A stretch of 64,000 bases of DNA from Aradus depressus (lineage: Eukaryota > Arthropoda > Insecta > Hemiptera > Aradidae), in the NCBI GenBank assembly GCA_963662175.1, contig OY759224.1, positions 22,887,489 to 22,951,488 on the forward strand, in the 5' to 3' direction. The position numbers and the translations under genes were made by a program. Shown here in pieces: positions 21,459-33,282 of the stretch; within the stretch, counting starts at the first letter, position 1; every line of letters starts with the position of its first letter. The notes under the pieces were generated by a model that worked only from the letters and a program-made list of their open reading frames with translations, had not been told where the DNA came from and ran no database searches.

Positions 21459-22672
21459 CTCCCTCGGAGTAAAGTGGATTCAATTTTTTTCCTATTTCGA
21501 TCAAAATCTAAACAGATCTAAGTTAGCATGGCATATTTTTTCTTCCCCATTTTTCATTTTTTTCAATAACGATGGTAAAACTAAATTGATTAAATTCTAA
21601 AAAATAACCCATACCTATAAGAACGGTTCTCATTCAGCAATATGGTGTAGTGCCGAAAGCGGTGAAATATAAACAAAGCATCACCATAGTAACCCTACCA
21701 CTCAACATTTTTTTTATTATGAACTTGATTTATAATAAAGAAGGGACCCAAAACACATCAGGAAGGATTTTAAGCACCAGAAGAAGAAAATAGAATCAAC
21801 AAATAAACAGTAAAAAGGCAACAAGAACCAAATTTGAAGAATAAATGGAATAAGAAGACAACGTATAACCTAGAAGGCCTATTTGGTGATAACGTTTTGA
21901 CATCAAGAATAAACTTAAAACTGAAGAAAGAAAATAAAAGAACACATCAAAAATAAAAGAAATTTAATAAGCTAAAAGATGGAACCAACAGAAACACTAA
22001 GTTTAGTAGTTAAATAAATTTTACAACGCAAATGAAGAAAGTACGAGTCAACGGCAGGTGGGAACTTGTCATAATTAATTGCTCAACGAAACATGGATCA
22101 ATCGAAACTAAATTTGGTGAAAAGATAGAACAGACATGCAAGAAGAAAACAAAACTATTAAAAGGCGAATTAATAAAGGAAAAAAAGATTAATAAAAAGA
22201 AATAAGGAAAATTCTGAAGAAGAAAATCTGTTCGATAGGAATTGTTATAAATTTTCAAAAAGAGACAAATAATTATTTAAAGAATTTTGAGAAAGAAGAG
22301 TAGAAAGAAAACTACCAATTTAAAAAAATAAAGCTAAGTAAAATTTTCGAAGCAAACTTATTCCAGAATTCATTAGTCAATTCTATTTAGTAAATATCTT
22401 TAAGTAAATTGATTTAGACAGATATTATTTTTTAAACTTCAAGTAACTTCATTTAATTTTAAATTAATTTATTATTTATAATCATTTTAAGAAAAAATAA
22501 AAAGTTACAGCGATAGTTTATAAATAAATGTTTAGTGGAATAGACAATATTTCAAAAAGAAGTTTGGCTTATTTATCCAAAAGCTTTTATTATACAGTGA
22601 AGAGAGAGATATAGATATTATTTCTAAATACAAAAAAATATTACTGATATAATTTTTTTAATGTATTTTCAG
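21459..22672. other. Intronic AT-rich spacer
   Basis: No gene seen. Positions 22527-22560 repeat the TTTAGTGGAATAGACAATAT segment found at 14042. The rest is AT-rich, purine-biased and unremarkable. Confidence 0.5.
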
Positions 22673-22708
22673 GACTTTTTGATTTGTTATTTTAAAGGCA
22701 TTGGTGCT
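22673..22708 (+). CDS. Microexon E1 of the modular gene
   Basis: An exon of exactly 36 nt, acceptor TATTTTCAG and donor GTAAGTATA. It is phase 0 to phase 0 and encodes DFLICYFKGIGA. It aligns without gaps to E2 (EFLLCFMKEAKL, 50833-50868), sharing F2, L3, C5 and K8. Both have the same length, the same phases and nearly the same donor (GTAAGTATAATG versus GTAAGTATACTG). Its phase 0 start accepts D0 and its phase 0 end feeds F1. Confidence 0.72.
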
Positions 22709-22860
22709 GTAAGTATAATGTTTTTTCATTATAGTTATTTCATAATTGGCGGATATCACTTAATTAATATCTTGGGTTATTATAATAGTACTCTTTAATA
22801 CTAACTGTATTGTACAATACTAATATATTAATAGGTATATATAATACTAACTGCATTGAG

Positions 22861-23088
22861 GACGCCGGTAGCTCAGTGGTATGCGTGCTTGCTACTGAGG
22901 TTAAGATTGCTTGTTTGAAACCCGGCGGAGGTCATTGATTTTTGAAAAACCGTTAGCACACCGTCCTACGGCCTGGACGATGAGTAGAATTTTGGACAGA
23001 GTAGAGTCGGGCTCATGTACACCACGCTCTGTTAGTAGGCGATGTGACCTCGTACTTAAAGCCCGGGCATGAGTCACAACAACTAACT
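22861..23088 (+). mobile_element. tRNA-derived SINE, copy 2
   Basis: The head GACGCCGGTAGCTCAGTGGT gives the A box. The B box is slightly decayed (TTTGAAACCC). The body is shortened and ends AAAGCCCGGGCATGAG. It has the same family layout as copy 1 at 7005-7345. Confidence 0.82.
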
Positions 23089-23414
23089 GTATTTGTGGTA
23101 ATGTTCATTTCGAGCCCATCCGGCTTTAGTCGATTTCCCCAATTATCACATCGATACTTGTTGAATTATAGCCTGGTATTTTTAATTTAATTTTTTTAAG
23201 ATTCATAAACACGTTTCTAACAAGTAAACTGGTCGAGAGCCTGTGGGATTTTAGGTAGATACTTCTTAAAGACCCCTAACTCTGAATAGGCACTATTTAG
23301 GACTTTAGGACACAAGCACATAGTTGAAGGCCGGAGAAAAATCAGAAAAAACAACAACTTAGGAATTAGAAGTGCTGGAGGAGGATGTTCCAAAAGATGT
23401 TAACCTATACGAGA
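23089..23414. repeat. SINE fragment and spacer
   Basis: About 23225-23345 retains SINE body motifs (CGAGAGCCTGTGGGAT, then TTAAAGACCCCTA), in decayed form. No gene seen. Confidence 0.5.
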
Positions 23415-23686
23415 GGCCACCAGTAAGTAGCTCAGTGGTATGCGTGCTTGCTTACTAATCTCAATAACGCGGTTCGAAACCCGGCCGAAGCCCTTAGTCT
23501 ATTTTATCTTGGAGGTAAAAGAACATTTTAAGCTAACCGTTTTTTAAGGGTACTTTAAGCGATGATCTCGAGTCTATGTGAAATCATAGATGAAATCACA
23601 GGTTCACGTGAGTGAGGAAAGAGCTCTTTGGTAGTAGGCGATATGACCTCGTAGTTAAAGCCCGGGCATGTCATAATTGCTAACTA
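23415..23686 (+). mobile_element. tRNA-derived SINE, copy 3
   Basis: A box TAGCTCAGTGGTA and an intact B box GGTTCGAAACC. The body ends AAAGCCCGGGCATG. It is diverged from copies 1 and 2. Confidence 0.8.
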
Positions 23687-23879
23687 ACCATAGGCGACAA
23701 TAATACGTTGCGCAGTAACTAGATGAAGAGGTTTGAGTTCTTTATATCTCAATGTTTAAACTCATAGATCCGAGTAAAGGAAATCTAATTTTATCATTAC
23801 GTTATTAATATATATATTTTTCTAAGGCATGTCAACCATATTGGTCATGAATGCCTAGATACTATAATAGTATAAAAGA

Positions 23880-25420
23880 GATCCCTGAAGGAGGCGAAGC
23901 AATACTTAGAACTTGCCATCAGCAAGATGAAGAATGGGAAGGCTCCAGGAATAGATAACTTGCCAGCCGAATTATTTAAGAAGGGAGGAAAAAATCTGGC
24001 AGAGGTTCTTTACCAACTCATTGTAAAAATATGGAGAGAGGAAAGAATCCCCGAAGCTTGGAACACGAGCCTGATATGTCCCTTACTGAAAAAAGGAAGT
24101 AGGGCCGAATGCTGCAACTACCGGGGCATATCGTTATTGTCAGTGGCGTATACCTCTCAACAATCCTCCTAACGAAGCTGACCCCCTACTCTGAAAGCAT
24201 CCTTGGAAAGTACCAAGCGGGCTTCCGACGTGGAAGAGGCACTTTGGACTAGATATTTGTTCTCAGACAAATTTTGGAAAAGCAATGGGAGATGCAACAG
24301 GATACCCATGCACTATTCATAGATTTCCGAGCTGCTTATGACTCGATACATCGGGAAAGTCTGTGGGCTATGATGAGAGAATTTAGATTCCTGAAGAAAC
24401 TCATAAGAATATTAAAGGCATGTATCGGCGGCGCAAAAAGCAGAGTTATGGTCCAAGGAGAACTTTCGGAGTCCTTCGATATTAGGAGTGGCCTCAAGCA
24501 AGGTGACTGCCTCTCCCCTCTCCTGTTCAACCTGGCCCTTGAGCGAGTGATAAGGCAGGTGATGAGGAACGAGGAAGCCATCCTGATTGCCGGAGAAATC
24601 GGAGTCCTGGCGTATGCGGATGACGTGGTCTTCATAGGAAACAGCCCAGAAGAAGTTAAAAGTAAGGCGGGCAGACTACTTAAGCACAGCTGCAGAGTAG
24701 AGCTGGAAGTTAATGTCGACAAGAGCGACTACCTTATAGTTAGTAAGAATATCCATCTGGAGAAGGAATTAAATGTGGGGACCTTCTCCTTCCCAAGAGT
24801 TGAGAACTTCAGGTATCTCGGGTCCACGGTAACTAGCATCAACTCAATGCTGGAGGAGGTGGACAGAAGACTTCTGCAGGCCCAAAGAGCGTATTTCTCT
24901 GTCATCAAGCTGCTACGGTCCAGAGCCTTGTCAAGGAACCTGAAGTATAGGATGTACAGCTCCATGGTAAAGCCCGTTCTGATCTATGGGTGTGAAACCT
25001 GGACCCTGACCTCACATCTGGAGAAACGTTTCCAGACGTTTGAAAATAAAGTGCTGAGGAAAATAGCAGGTCCGGTCAAGGATAGAGAAACCCAAGAGTG
25101 GAGGATCAGAACCAACAGGGAGCTGAGGGACATCTTCTGGCAACACCCGACCGTAGTTGCAGATATGAAATCACGGCGCTTAAGATGGGCTGGACACGTG
25201 GTGAGAAGCGGACAGCAGACAGCCATAGGACGCATCATGGACTCTCAGAGCCAGATCACGAGAAAGACCACGGCTGAGGTGGACTGACCTGGTGAAGAAG
25301 GATACTGTGGAACACACGTTGTGAACTGGCGACCGGTGGCACACGACAGATCGCTGTGGAGAAGGCTCATGTGGAAGGCTAAGGATCTTCAGGGTTCGTT
25401 GCCAACCGAGTAAGAGTAAG
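23880..25420 (+). pseudogene. 5'-truncated non-LTR retrotransposon reverse transcriptase
   Basis: It begins inside the RT domain (MKNGKAPGIDNLPAE) and continues through CNYRGISLLSVAY. After a frameshift near 24150 and a TAG at about 24254, it is open again at 24274-25287. That part has LFIDFRAAYDSI, GLKQGDCLSPLLFNL, the catalytic motif AYADD near 24615, then YGCETWTL and a C-terminal segment RRLRWAGHVVR. The end is frameshifted and followed by short AAGTAAG repeats (about 25408-25422). The clade (RTE- or CR1-like) is not certain. The frameshift and nonsense codon mean it is dead. Confidence 0.85.
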
Positions 25421-25790
25421 TAAGTGAAGGAGGCGAAGGGGGGAGCCAGACGGAAACCCAGCTCAGGACCCGGGGGCACCCAGTGGGCGTCCCAACCAGA
25501 CCAGGGGACAAGAAACGACGAAACCGGATGTCTCTATATAGACAAAGAGCTTGGAGAAGCAAGCAAGGCCTCATAAGGAGGATGTGCTTGTAATGGGCAC
25601 CGACCATACCCTCCAGGCCCGGGACTGTATCAGTCCAGAGAACCCCGTGGTACCGCCCAAGCTCCCAGCCCGGCCACCATCCGTCATCCGGACACTAGGC
25701 CTTCCCCCCAGGGCCCCACACAGGGGATTACAATTCATTGGAAACTCTCACACATTCTTATGATACTAAAAACAAAGAAGCCAGAACACT
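25421..25790 (+). other. GC-rich segment, probably LINE 3' tail or fragment
   Basis: It is markedly richer in GC than its surroundings, with C-rich stretches such as CCCCCCAGGGCC. No supported ORF. It lies between two LINE remnants, so it is probably untranslated retrotransposon sequence. Confidence 0.4.
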
Positions 25791-25794
25791 CTCT

Positions 25795-26690
25795 TTCTCC
25801 TAAGTTATATGGAACGGGGACATTCCTTGATGTAAGTCAGGCTTTTGACCGAGTTTGGCATGCGGGGCTTCTTTATAAATTGAGACCGTTGCTTCCTCCA
25901 TTCATATCTAACAAACAGATACTTCGCTGTTCGTGAATGCTCTGCTATCTAAGACCTATATACCGCAGGGTTCTGTCTTAGCTCCTTTATTATATACACT
26001 ATACACATCTGACACGCCCACCATTCATTCACACAATGAAGTTATATGCGCCGAGCCATCTTAGTTGCTGCTGAACGCCTCATTTACACTACAACACCAT
26101 CTCACACAAATCGAAAACTGGTGCAACACATGGAAAATAAAACTTAATACAGATAAATCACAGCACATCACATTTACACTTCCACGATTAACATGTCCTC
26201 CCGTTTTTATTTACGACTAGCCCCTCCCTCAAACTAATACTGTACGATACTGACATTAGACCGAAGACTAAGATGGAACCCTCACACAAAACACGTTGAA
26301 ATGTCGACTCAAAATACTCTACGGACTTCTAAATAGACGTTCAAAATTAGACATGACATAAAAAAATAACTTACTGAGACCTTTATGCATATACGGATCA
26401 CAGATATACGGTTCAGCAAAAACATCCAACGTAAAACGAATTCAGCGTTCCAATTAAAAACCCTCAGACTGGTAACACAGTGCCCACCGTACATAAACAA
26501 CAGAACACTTCATAACGATCTCATGATACACACAGTACCCGAAACAATACAAACTACTTACATACGGTTTCTTAGCAAACTTTACATTATTACAAACCCA
26601 GTAATACGTACATTATTTTCACAACACTTACCACATTACCCCCCCGAAGGTTGAAGAGAAGATGAAACCGCGACTTATTGCCACGTTGAA
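25795..26690 (+). pseudogene. Jockey-like reverse transcriptase remnant
   Basis: Broken frames still show FLDVSQAFDRVWHAGLLYKL (25831 on), NTDKSQHITFT, and a C-terminal region resembling jockey Pol (LYGLLNRRSKLD, then YGSQIYGSAKTSNVKRIQ). Many stops and frameshifts and an internal deletion make it non-functional. A poor match of the tail to any polyA leaves the 3' end open, at about 26690. Confidence 0.75.
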
Positions 26691-27030
26691 TCATGTTCGT
26701 TATTAATATTATTAATAAATAATACAAAAATATAAATATTTTTCATGATTATTTTCCTTTATTTTTATTTCCTCTCTTACTACCCATCTATCAAAATTGT
26801 CTTTCCATTCCTTTTTATTTATTTTTTTTGCCTTAATATTTAAGATAAATTTTCGTCCCGAGGACAAACCACTGGGTGGCCTTCCTCTCACACTCCACCA
26901 TATCTACATGCACATCATAGATGCTGTGTGTTGCATCCAGCAACAGTTGTACATTTATAAATAGAAGACAAAAATAATGTAATAATAATTAATCTAAAGA
27001 GATTTAATTGTATTTATTTTTCTGATGTAG
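26691..27030. other. Intronic spacer before exon F1
   Basis: AT-rich. It includes possible jockey 3' untranslated sequence near 26850-26945. It ends in the polypyrimidine tract and acceptor TTTTTCTGATGTAG of exon F1. Confidence 0.5.
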
Positions 27031-27136
27031 GTGACCGAAGGAAAGTTCAAGTGGGATTCATTTAAGAAAGACGTTCTTCTGTTGATCGGAAATAGCATGG
27101 AGAACGTAAACCAAATGCAGGAAACTTGCAAAAAAG
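27031..27136 (+). CDS. Microexon F1 of the modular gene
   Basis: A 106-nt exon, phase 0 to phase 1, with acceptor TCTGATGTAG and donor GTATAC. It encodes 35 residues that look amphipathic and helical. From the tryptophan, the last 28 residues align ungapped to F2 (53514-53625): W1, D2, aromatic 4, S15, M16, acidic 17, T25, C26. It carries one cysteine, four residues from the exon end, shared with F2. The 76-nt intron that follows (27137-27212) is much shorter than its neighbours. This is one of the strongest exon homologies in the window. Confidence 0.78.
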
Positions 27137-27212
27137 GTATACACTCGCAAAACAATAACAAAAAAAAAATCTATTGAACCTTTTAAATTGTATTTTAATT
27201 TTCTCTGTTTAG

Positions 27213-27287
27213 GTGATGATTCTAAAACACTCAGTCGTGATGAAATATTGGCCATAGTGAAATGTACCATGAAGAAAATCGAGAAGG
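27213..27287 (+). CDS. Microexon G1 of the modular gene
   Basis: A 75-nt exon, phase 1 to phase 1. Acceptor TTCTCTGTTTAG, donor GTAAGAAT. It encodes DDSKTLSRDEILAIVKC and then TMKKIEK, with one cysteine. G2 (53845-53919) has exactly the same length and phases. Residue identity to G2 is low, so homology rests mainly on order, size and phase. Confidence 0.7.
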
Positions 27288-27765
27288 GTAAGAATTAATA
27301 TTTAAAACTATAATATACCAAATTAGGAGTTATTATAATATATACATATCCCTATTATTATACTTGGATCAGACGGTACCCAACCTGAAAGATGTGGATA
27401 TATTTTTTCTGGGTGTGGTCTTTGTGATAATAAAGAAAATTGATGTAAAATAAATAATTGGAAATAACTAATTATGTCGACACAAAATTTTACAAGTGGA
27501 CTCTTCAACTTCATAACGGTGACAGTAACTTATCTTCAGCCAAATGAGAAGATGAGGTTATATAAAGAATGTTAACATCAGCTAATATAATAACCAAATA
27601 TAATATATATAATAGAATTGAGAGCGCTGCCATAGCCCTCCAGTCAATGGTAGTCCTATGGGGAAATTCCGTGCACCTCATATTGTTTTTTCTATTCTCA
27701 CATATATTATTATAATAATAGAAGTTTTATATTAACACTTCATTTTTATTTTTTTGTGAATACAG
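27288..27765 (+). other. Intron between G1 and H1
   Basis: 478 nt of AT-rich DNA with no supported ORF, ending in TTTTTTTGTGAATACAG. A GC-richer stretch at about 27620-27695 is not recognised. Confidence 0.5.
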
Positions 27766-27849
27766 ACCTTAAGGAGGTAATACAAATAATTATCGAAAAG
27801 GATATGGCATATGCAACTCATTGCGCTTTAGAAAATGGAATCTCTCTAG
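27766..27849 (+). CDS. Microexon H1 of the modular gene
   Basis: An 84-nt exon, phase 1 to phase 1, acceptor GTGAATACAG and donor GTAATAAC. It encodes LKEVIQIIIEKDMAYATHC then ALENGISL. The cysteine lies nine residues before the exon end. H2' (57181-57255) has serine at the same distance, and H2 has a cysteine six from its end. Every H exon starts with a split Asp codon (G plus AC or AT) followed by a hydrophobic residue (Leu or Phe). Confidence 0.7.
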
Positions 27850-28925
27850 GTAATAACTTACACTCAATATTAATAATAATTTATATGGAATTCTATATAT
27901 GTATAATTGAAAATTACTGTATATTATATACTGTTGCATGCAGTGATGTGACTGAGAAAATTGATGAATTACTTATACTATACTTACTAATTTTTTTTTT
28001 TTGCTAAAAAATGCCTTAGTAAGGTTGTGTTTTAGCCCAGTAGCCAGGTATATCTGACCTCGCAAAAGGTCGGGTATTGGATTTTTTTTTTTTTCGAACT
28101 TGTATATATTGAGGCCAATAGTGAAAAACCAAGTTTTCCAATTCGAAAGTCATCGGTTAAATTTTCTGTGGACTATAAACGACGAAATTTTTCAAATATA
28201 TCTTCACGGGTTGGGTTTAGAGCTTTGAGTTATTATCAATCTTAAAGAGGACAAAATTGTGAAAAATGTTTACTATTACAACGTTTTTATAAACCCAATA
28301 ATAAGCACGCTGCAGCGCCAAGAAAAGGGGACAATTTTTCAATCTTGGCGTAAAAAACACTTTCAAAATATTTCTTTCTGCTTTATTTTCTTTTTTACTC
28401 TTTAATATAACTATTTGTCTTTATTAACAATCGCCTGATGATATGCGCTCAAAGAAGATTGCTAGTAACTCTTTTATTATAGTATTTTACTTATATTTTC
28501 TTTATTCTTTTAATTCAATTAATATTCCTTTGACTTCTTTTAATAGTTCATTTGCATTATTCTTTCTTTTTTAAATATTTTTATTTATTATTTTATTTAA
28601 TCATTAGTTACAAAAATGCTTATTGCTAACTATACATCTTATTAACTAACTTATTTACTAACCTATTAGCTAACTTTCTAATTGTTCGTTGCAGTTTAAC
28701 GTCATGTCCTAGGATCTTTTTTAATTTACTATTTTTTGGAGTTAGAACATCTGGTTAAATTCATTTTGATACTATTGGTTTATTTGGTTACAGTTTATCC
28801 TCTTGTCCAGGAGTCGACATTTTTTGTCGTAGGCCCTAATTATATTTATTGAATTTAAATTTTGATTGATTAATTAATCGTTATATTTTATTTCAAAATT
28901 TTTAAATTTCACTAAATTACTTTAA
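27850..28925. other. Intronic AT-rich region with the left inverted repeat
   Basis: 28198-28370 is the reverse complement (diverged) of about 31555-31720. Shared motifs include GAGGACAAAATTGTG, AAACCCAATAATAAGC and CTTGGCGTAAAAAAC. The rest is AT-rich with no gene. The repeats and everything between them could fold or represent an old element with long inverted ends. Confidence 0.6.
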
Positions 28926-28929
28926 TGTG

Positions 28930-29815
28930 AGGTCGTTATTTTTTAGTCTTTGTCTTTAGAGCCGCCAGGGCGTGGCTCATCGTTAGTGTATTTGGATGTC
29001 GGTCTTTTGGACAGAGAAATCTCCTCGACGACCAATTGTTTCTTGTTCAATTTTCGTAGGGGGCATTTTATGTTTGATAAGTGTATGTTTTTACGTGTGT
29101 TAGGGTGTCTAGGATCTATTGTGGCTGTCTATAATTTTGGATTTTTTTTTTGTGATGGTTACTTATTGTATCTATTTTTCGTTTTATTTTGTTTTTGCCT
29201 ATTTCTTATGTTATGGGATATCGGGTAATCATTATCTGTCTTGGTTACGTTTGTTTATAATTTTGTCTTTGGTTTCTGTGCTTTGTTCAATAATTTTGTT
29301 GTTGACTATTTTCATTTTTTCTCTATAGCTGTTTATGTAATTGTTCACTAATTGTTTTTCCAAGTCTATCGCAAAAGGGGAATTATTGTTGAAATGTCCG
29401 TGAATTATGTCGAGGGGCTTAAATTTTGTGACTGAGTGCAACGAGTTGTTATAGGCCAGAGGGCATAGTTAACTTTTGTTTCGATAGTGTCTGGTTAGTT
29501 TTACCTATGTGATAATTTTCGATTACGTCTTTTATTTCCGTGTCGTCGAGTACGTCAATTAATTTTTGAATGTAACGGGTGAAGTTTATTTCCGAAGTTT
29601 TAAAATGTTGAAACATTGATGCTCTGCAGTGTCCTACCGACTGCGCCAGTTACGGTATTGAACCACCTGTGGGGATTTTTATGAAAGAAAACTTTTTATT
29701 AACTACTCACAAAGACTTATATTCGCTAAATACAAAGAGATCCCTCTTCAACCACCGGGAGCCAGGGATAGACTGACTGGTGTTGAGGATAGCGCTGGAT
29801 AGGAAAGATAAAGGG
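28930..29815 (-). pseudogene. Decayed errantivirus-like gypsy remnant
   Basis: On the minus strand, a primer site TGGCGCAGTCGGTAGGA (29648-29632) follows LTR-like sequence (about 29650-29815). The primer site is of the type used by 17.6-like elements. It is followed at once by integrase-type pieces: ENYHIGKTN, then after a deletion AYNNSLHSVTKFKPLDIIHG and a basic tail. gag, protease, RT and most of integrase are missing and stops are present. The region is dead, and the partner LTR was not found. Confidence 0.65.
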
Positions 29816-29859
29816 AGAATAGCTGAAAAGATAGAGGGACAGTAGCCATTCTTAATTTT

Positions 29860-31219
29860 GGCCGGTCGCCCCGGTGGCCTCCATCAGGGTTGGCAACCAG
29901 TATGCCATGTCCCTGGAGGAGGCTGGCGGGATGTACTTGAGGGAGGCCTTCCCGGAGGACGACCCGGCGGAGGATTCACCCAGCCAACGAGACATCAGGA
30001 GCGCTGCCCGTACTTGGCCAGATACGGGGAACGCACCTGATCGGGACGAGATTGACCTGAGCTTGGCGGTTGGGAGGCAGAAGAGTGGCGGCGCCCCTGG
30101 GAGCGATCTCATAGACGCCGCTATAATCAAGAAAGCATTCCCGACCATCAAGTCGGATCTCTTACTACTGTATAACTCCTGCCTTAGGAGAGGTCACTTC
30201 CCTAGGACTTGGAAACGTGCACTCGTGTGCACGTATGTTAAGCCAGGTGATAGGGACCTTTCCCTGGCAGGGAGCCACAGACCAATCAGCCTGCTCCCCG
30301 TATTCGGTAAAGTATTGGAGACTCTTATCTTCAATGGACTTCGGGCCCAGGTACATGCCTTTGTATCCCACAGGCAGTTCGGTGGCTTGAGGGGCCGGTC
30401 CGCCGAAGACGCGTTGATGATGCTGAGGGCGGATGTGGGGAATGACCGTAGGAAATATGCCCTGTGTGTCTTCTTTGACATCGCGTCGGCCTTCGACTGC
30501 GCCTTGTGGCCTGCCATCCTCACGCGACTGCGGGCTGTGGGACTGCCTGGGAATGTGTTTGGGTTGATATCCAGCTTCCTCAGCGATCGATCTGCAACCA
30601 TGAGTCAGCTATACGCTAGCACTACAGTGGACGTCACTAGAGGCTGTCCTCAGGGCTCGGTCCTCGGACCGATACTTTGGGCCATACTCTTTGACGGACT
30701 GCTCCGTGATCTCGAGGGCCGTGGATATAAGGCAATCGCCTACGTCGACGACCTCGTTGTTACGGTGCACGCTGATAGTCGAGCTGCTCTAACCCTTCGC
30801 ACCCAAGCCGCCATTGACGATATAGACAACTGGTGCTGCGCCAACAAACTGGCTCTCTCTCCTAACAAGACCTCGACATTGCTGATGAGAGGGAGAACCG
30901 ACGCCCGACACCCCCTGGTAATCAAAATCCACGGACGCCGCATTGAGAGCCCGGCAACGGTCACTTATCTCGGAGTGCGGATCGGGCCGGGCCTCAACGT
31001 GACGCCCCACGTTGTTGCCATTAAAGAAAGGACTACCGCCACTTTCAACGCTCTGAGCTGCCTAGCCCGCGCGACGTGGGGCCTCGGCTACTCTGCGTGA
31101 AGAATCATCTACACTGGAGTATTCGAGGTTGTAGCAAGGTACGCTGCTGCTGGGTGGTGGCATCGTCCCACGAAGCGGCGACGCGTGATCCTTGTGCAAG
31201 CCCAGAGAGCAGCCCTTTT
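29860..31219 (+). pseudogene. R1-like non-LTR reverse transcriptase, truncated at both ends
   Basis: An open frame of 408 residues (29874-31100) covers an almost complete RT. It has GAPGSDLIDAAIIKKAFP, ...SHRPISLLPVFGKVLE, FFDIASAFDCALW, TRGCPQGSVLGPILW and catalytic YVDDLVV at about 30745. Homology continues out of the ORF past the TGA at 31098-31100 (residues like AQRAALL) and stops near 31219, where unrelated AT-rich DNA begins. No endonuclease or ORF1. It is related to the fragment at 63762-64000. Its GC content stands out from the host DNA. Confidence 0.85.
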
Positions 31220-31454
31220 AAGGAATGAAATTAATGATGAAATAAAATAATTTCATTTCTGTTAGTTTTTGTATTTAAACGGTTTCCAATATAAATGTTG
31301 AATAATCAATTCTTTTTTATCTACTAAGTACCTACTACTACAACACTTGTCTGTACAAATGTCTTTGATAATAAATAGATAGGTGGTTATTTATTATCAA
31401 CGGCAATACATATTATGCAGGTTATTCCTAACATGTATATTTAATAATAATAAT

Positions 31455-31458
<4 letters not shown>

Positions 31459-31537
<79 letters not shown>
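31459..31537. repeat. (TA)n microsatellite
   Basis: About 39 uninterrupted TA units following a short TAA repeat. It is capable of cruciform formation and difficult to assemble. Confidence 0.95.
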
Positions 31538-31538
<1 letters not shown>

Positions 31539-31554
31539 CTAGTAGGTGTTAGAA

Positions 31555-31720
31555 AACTGAATTTTTTGTTTTTTACGCCAAGTTTGAAAAACTGTCCCAT
31601 TTTCTTGGCGGTGCAGCGCGCTTATTATTGGGTTTAAAAAAGTTGTAAAAATAAAAAGTGTTCACAATTTTGTCCTCTTTAATATTGATAATAACTCTAA
31701 AGCCAATCCGTGCAGAGATA
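31555..31720. repeat. Right inverted repeat, partner of 28198-28370
   Basis: Contains TTACGCCAAG, CTTATTATTGGGTTT and CACAATTTTGTCCTC, the reverse complements of the left copy, with scattered differences. Confidence 0.75.
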
Positions 31721-31736
31721 TTATTGAGATTTAAAA

Positions 31737-31835
31737 AAAAACTTAAGCACGCCATCTTTTGGATGGGACGTTAAGCGATGGTCACGACCCTGTGCAATGT
31801 CAGGTACTCGTTAAAGACCCGTACCCTACGTGAAA
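31737..31835 (+). mobile_element. SINE body fragment
   Basis: Matches the tRNA-SINE body (ACTTAAGCACGCC, GGATGGGACG, AATGTCAGGTACTCGTTAAA). The tRNA head is missing. Confidence 0.75.
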
Positions 31836-31925
31836 AACATACATTGCCATAAAGATAGTATTCTTTAGTGCAATAAAAAGTTTATCTACCTATATATCTA
31901 TAATTGATGAATTTGTTATTCTCAG

Positions 31926-31981
31926 AGGGTGTTGGAGCATTCGAAGATGTGTGGGAAATTCCAGAAGAAAAAAAAAAAAAT
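31926..31981 (+). CDS. Microexon D1 of the modular gene
   Basis: A 56-nt exon, phase 1 to phase 0, acceptor GTTATTCTCAG and donor GTAAGTG. It encodes GVGAFEDVWEIPEEKKKN (first split codon Glu). It aligns to D0 over A-F-x-D-x-(W/Y)-E...P-E-E. The following intron begins like that of D0. It closes module 1 and hands phase 0 to E2, 18.9 kb downstream. The poly-A run at its end makes the exact Lys count sensitive to sequencing error. Confidence 0.72.
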
Positions 31982-32049
31982 GTAAGTGTTTTGGTTTATT
32001 TTTAATTAATTTATCCAATTTTCAAAATATATATAACTGCTTACAAAAA

Positions 32050-33282
32050 TAATTATTATGAGTGCCACTATGTTTCATTGTAGAGTTCTGATTCAAATAA
32101 GTGTACCCTATGTACCTTCCGAACTGAACACACTAGTAACTGATATTAAGGCTCAATAATTATTATGAGTGGCACTATGTTTCATTGTAGAGTTCTTATT
32201 TAAATAAGTGTACCCTATGTACCTTCCGAACTGAACACACTAGTAACTGATATTAGGGCTCAATAATTATCATGAGTGGCACTATGTTTCATTGTAGAGT
32301 TCTTATTCAAATAAGTGTACCCTATGTACCTTCCTTACTGGCCACACTAGTAACTGATATTAGACCTCAATAATTATCATGAGTGGCACTATGTTTCATT
32401 GTAGAGTTCTTATTCAAATAAGTGTACCCTATGTACCTTCCGAACTGAACACACTAGTAACTGATATTAGACCTCAATAATTATCATGAGTGGCACTATG
32501 TTTCATTGTAGAGTTCTTATTCAAATAAGTGTACCCTATGTACCTTCCGAACTGAACACACTAGTAACTGATATTAAGGCTCAATAATTATCATGAGTGG
32601 CACTATGTTTCATTGTAGAGTTCTTATTCAAATAAGTGTACCCTATGTACCTTCCTTACTGGCCACACTAGTAACTGATATTAGACCTCAATAATTATCA
32701 TGAGTGGCACTATGTTTCATTGTAGAGTTCTTATTCAAATAAGTGTACCCTATGTACCTTCCGAACTGAACACACTAGTAACTGATATTAAGGCTCAATA
32801 ATTATCATGAGTGGCACTATGTTTCATTGTAGAGTTCTTATTCAAATAAGTGTACCCTATGTACCTTCCGAACTGAACACACTAGTAACTGATATTGAGG
32901 CTCAATAATTATCATGAGTGGCACTATGTTTCATTGTAGAGTTCTTATTCAAATAAGTGTACCCTATGTACCTTCCGAACTGAACACACTAGTAACTGAT
33001 ATTAAGGCTCAATAATTATCATGAGTGGCACTATGTTTCATTGTAGAGTTCTTATTCAAATAAGTGTACCCTATGTACCTTCCGAACTGAACACACTAGT
33101 AGCTGATATTAAGGCTCAATAATTATCATGAGTGGCACTATGATTCATTGTAGAGTTCTTATTCAAATAAGTGTACCCTATGTACCTTCCATACTGACCA
33201 CACTAGTAACTGATATTAAGGCTCAATAATTATTATGAGTGGCACTATGTTTCATTGTAGAGTTCTTATTCAAATAAGTGTA
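32050..33282. repeat. 107-bp tandem array, block 1, about 11 copies
   Basis: ACTAGTAACTG recurs at 32132, 32239 and 32346, a period of 107 bp. Each unit contains ATTATGAGT (or ATCATGAGT), then TTTCATTGTAG, then ATTCAAATAAGTGTACC. It starts about 70 bp downstream of exon D1. The unit resembles single-copy sequence 7591-7635 behind exon D0. Each unit therefore carries an acceptor-like site. The array is interrupted at 33283 by a gypsy element. Confidence 0.93.
32084..32143 (+). other. Possible terminal exon after D1 (I1), first array copy
   Basis: The TTTCATTGTAG acceptor-like site opens a frame from phase 0 of 19 codons to a TGA at 32141-32143. No AATAAA follows closely. It is the positional counterpart of 7620-7661. 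The support is weaker than for I0. Confidence 0.2.

Noticed and set aside
28950..29328. Hydrophobic + strand ORFs of 92 and 69 residues
   Set aside because: They are antisense shadows of the decayed minus-strand integrase remnant.
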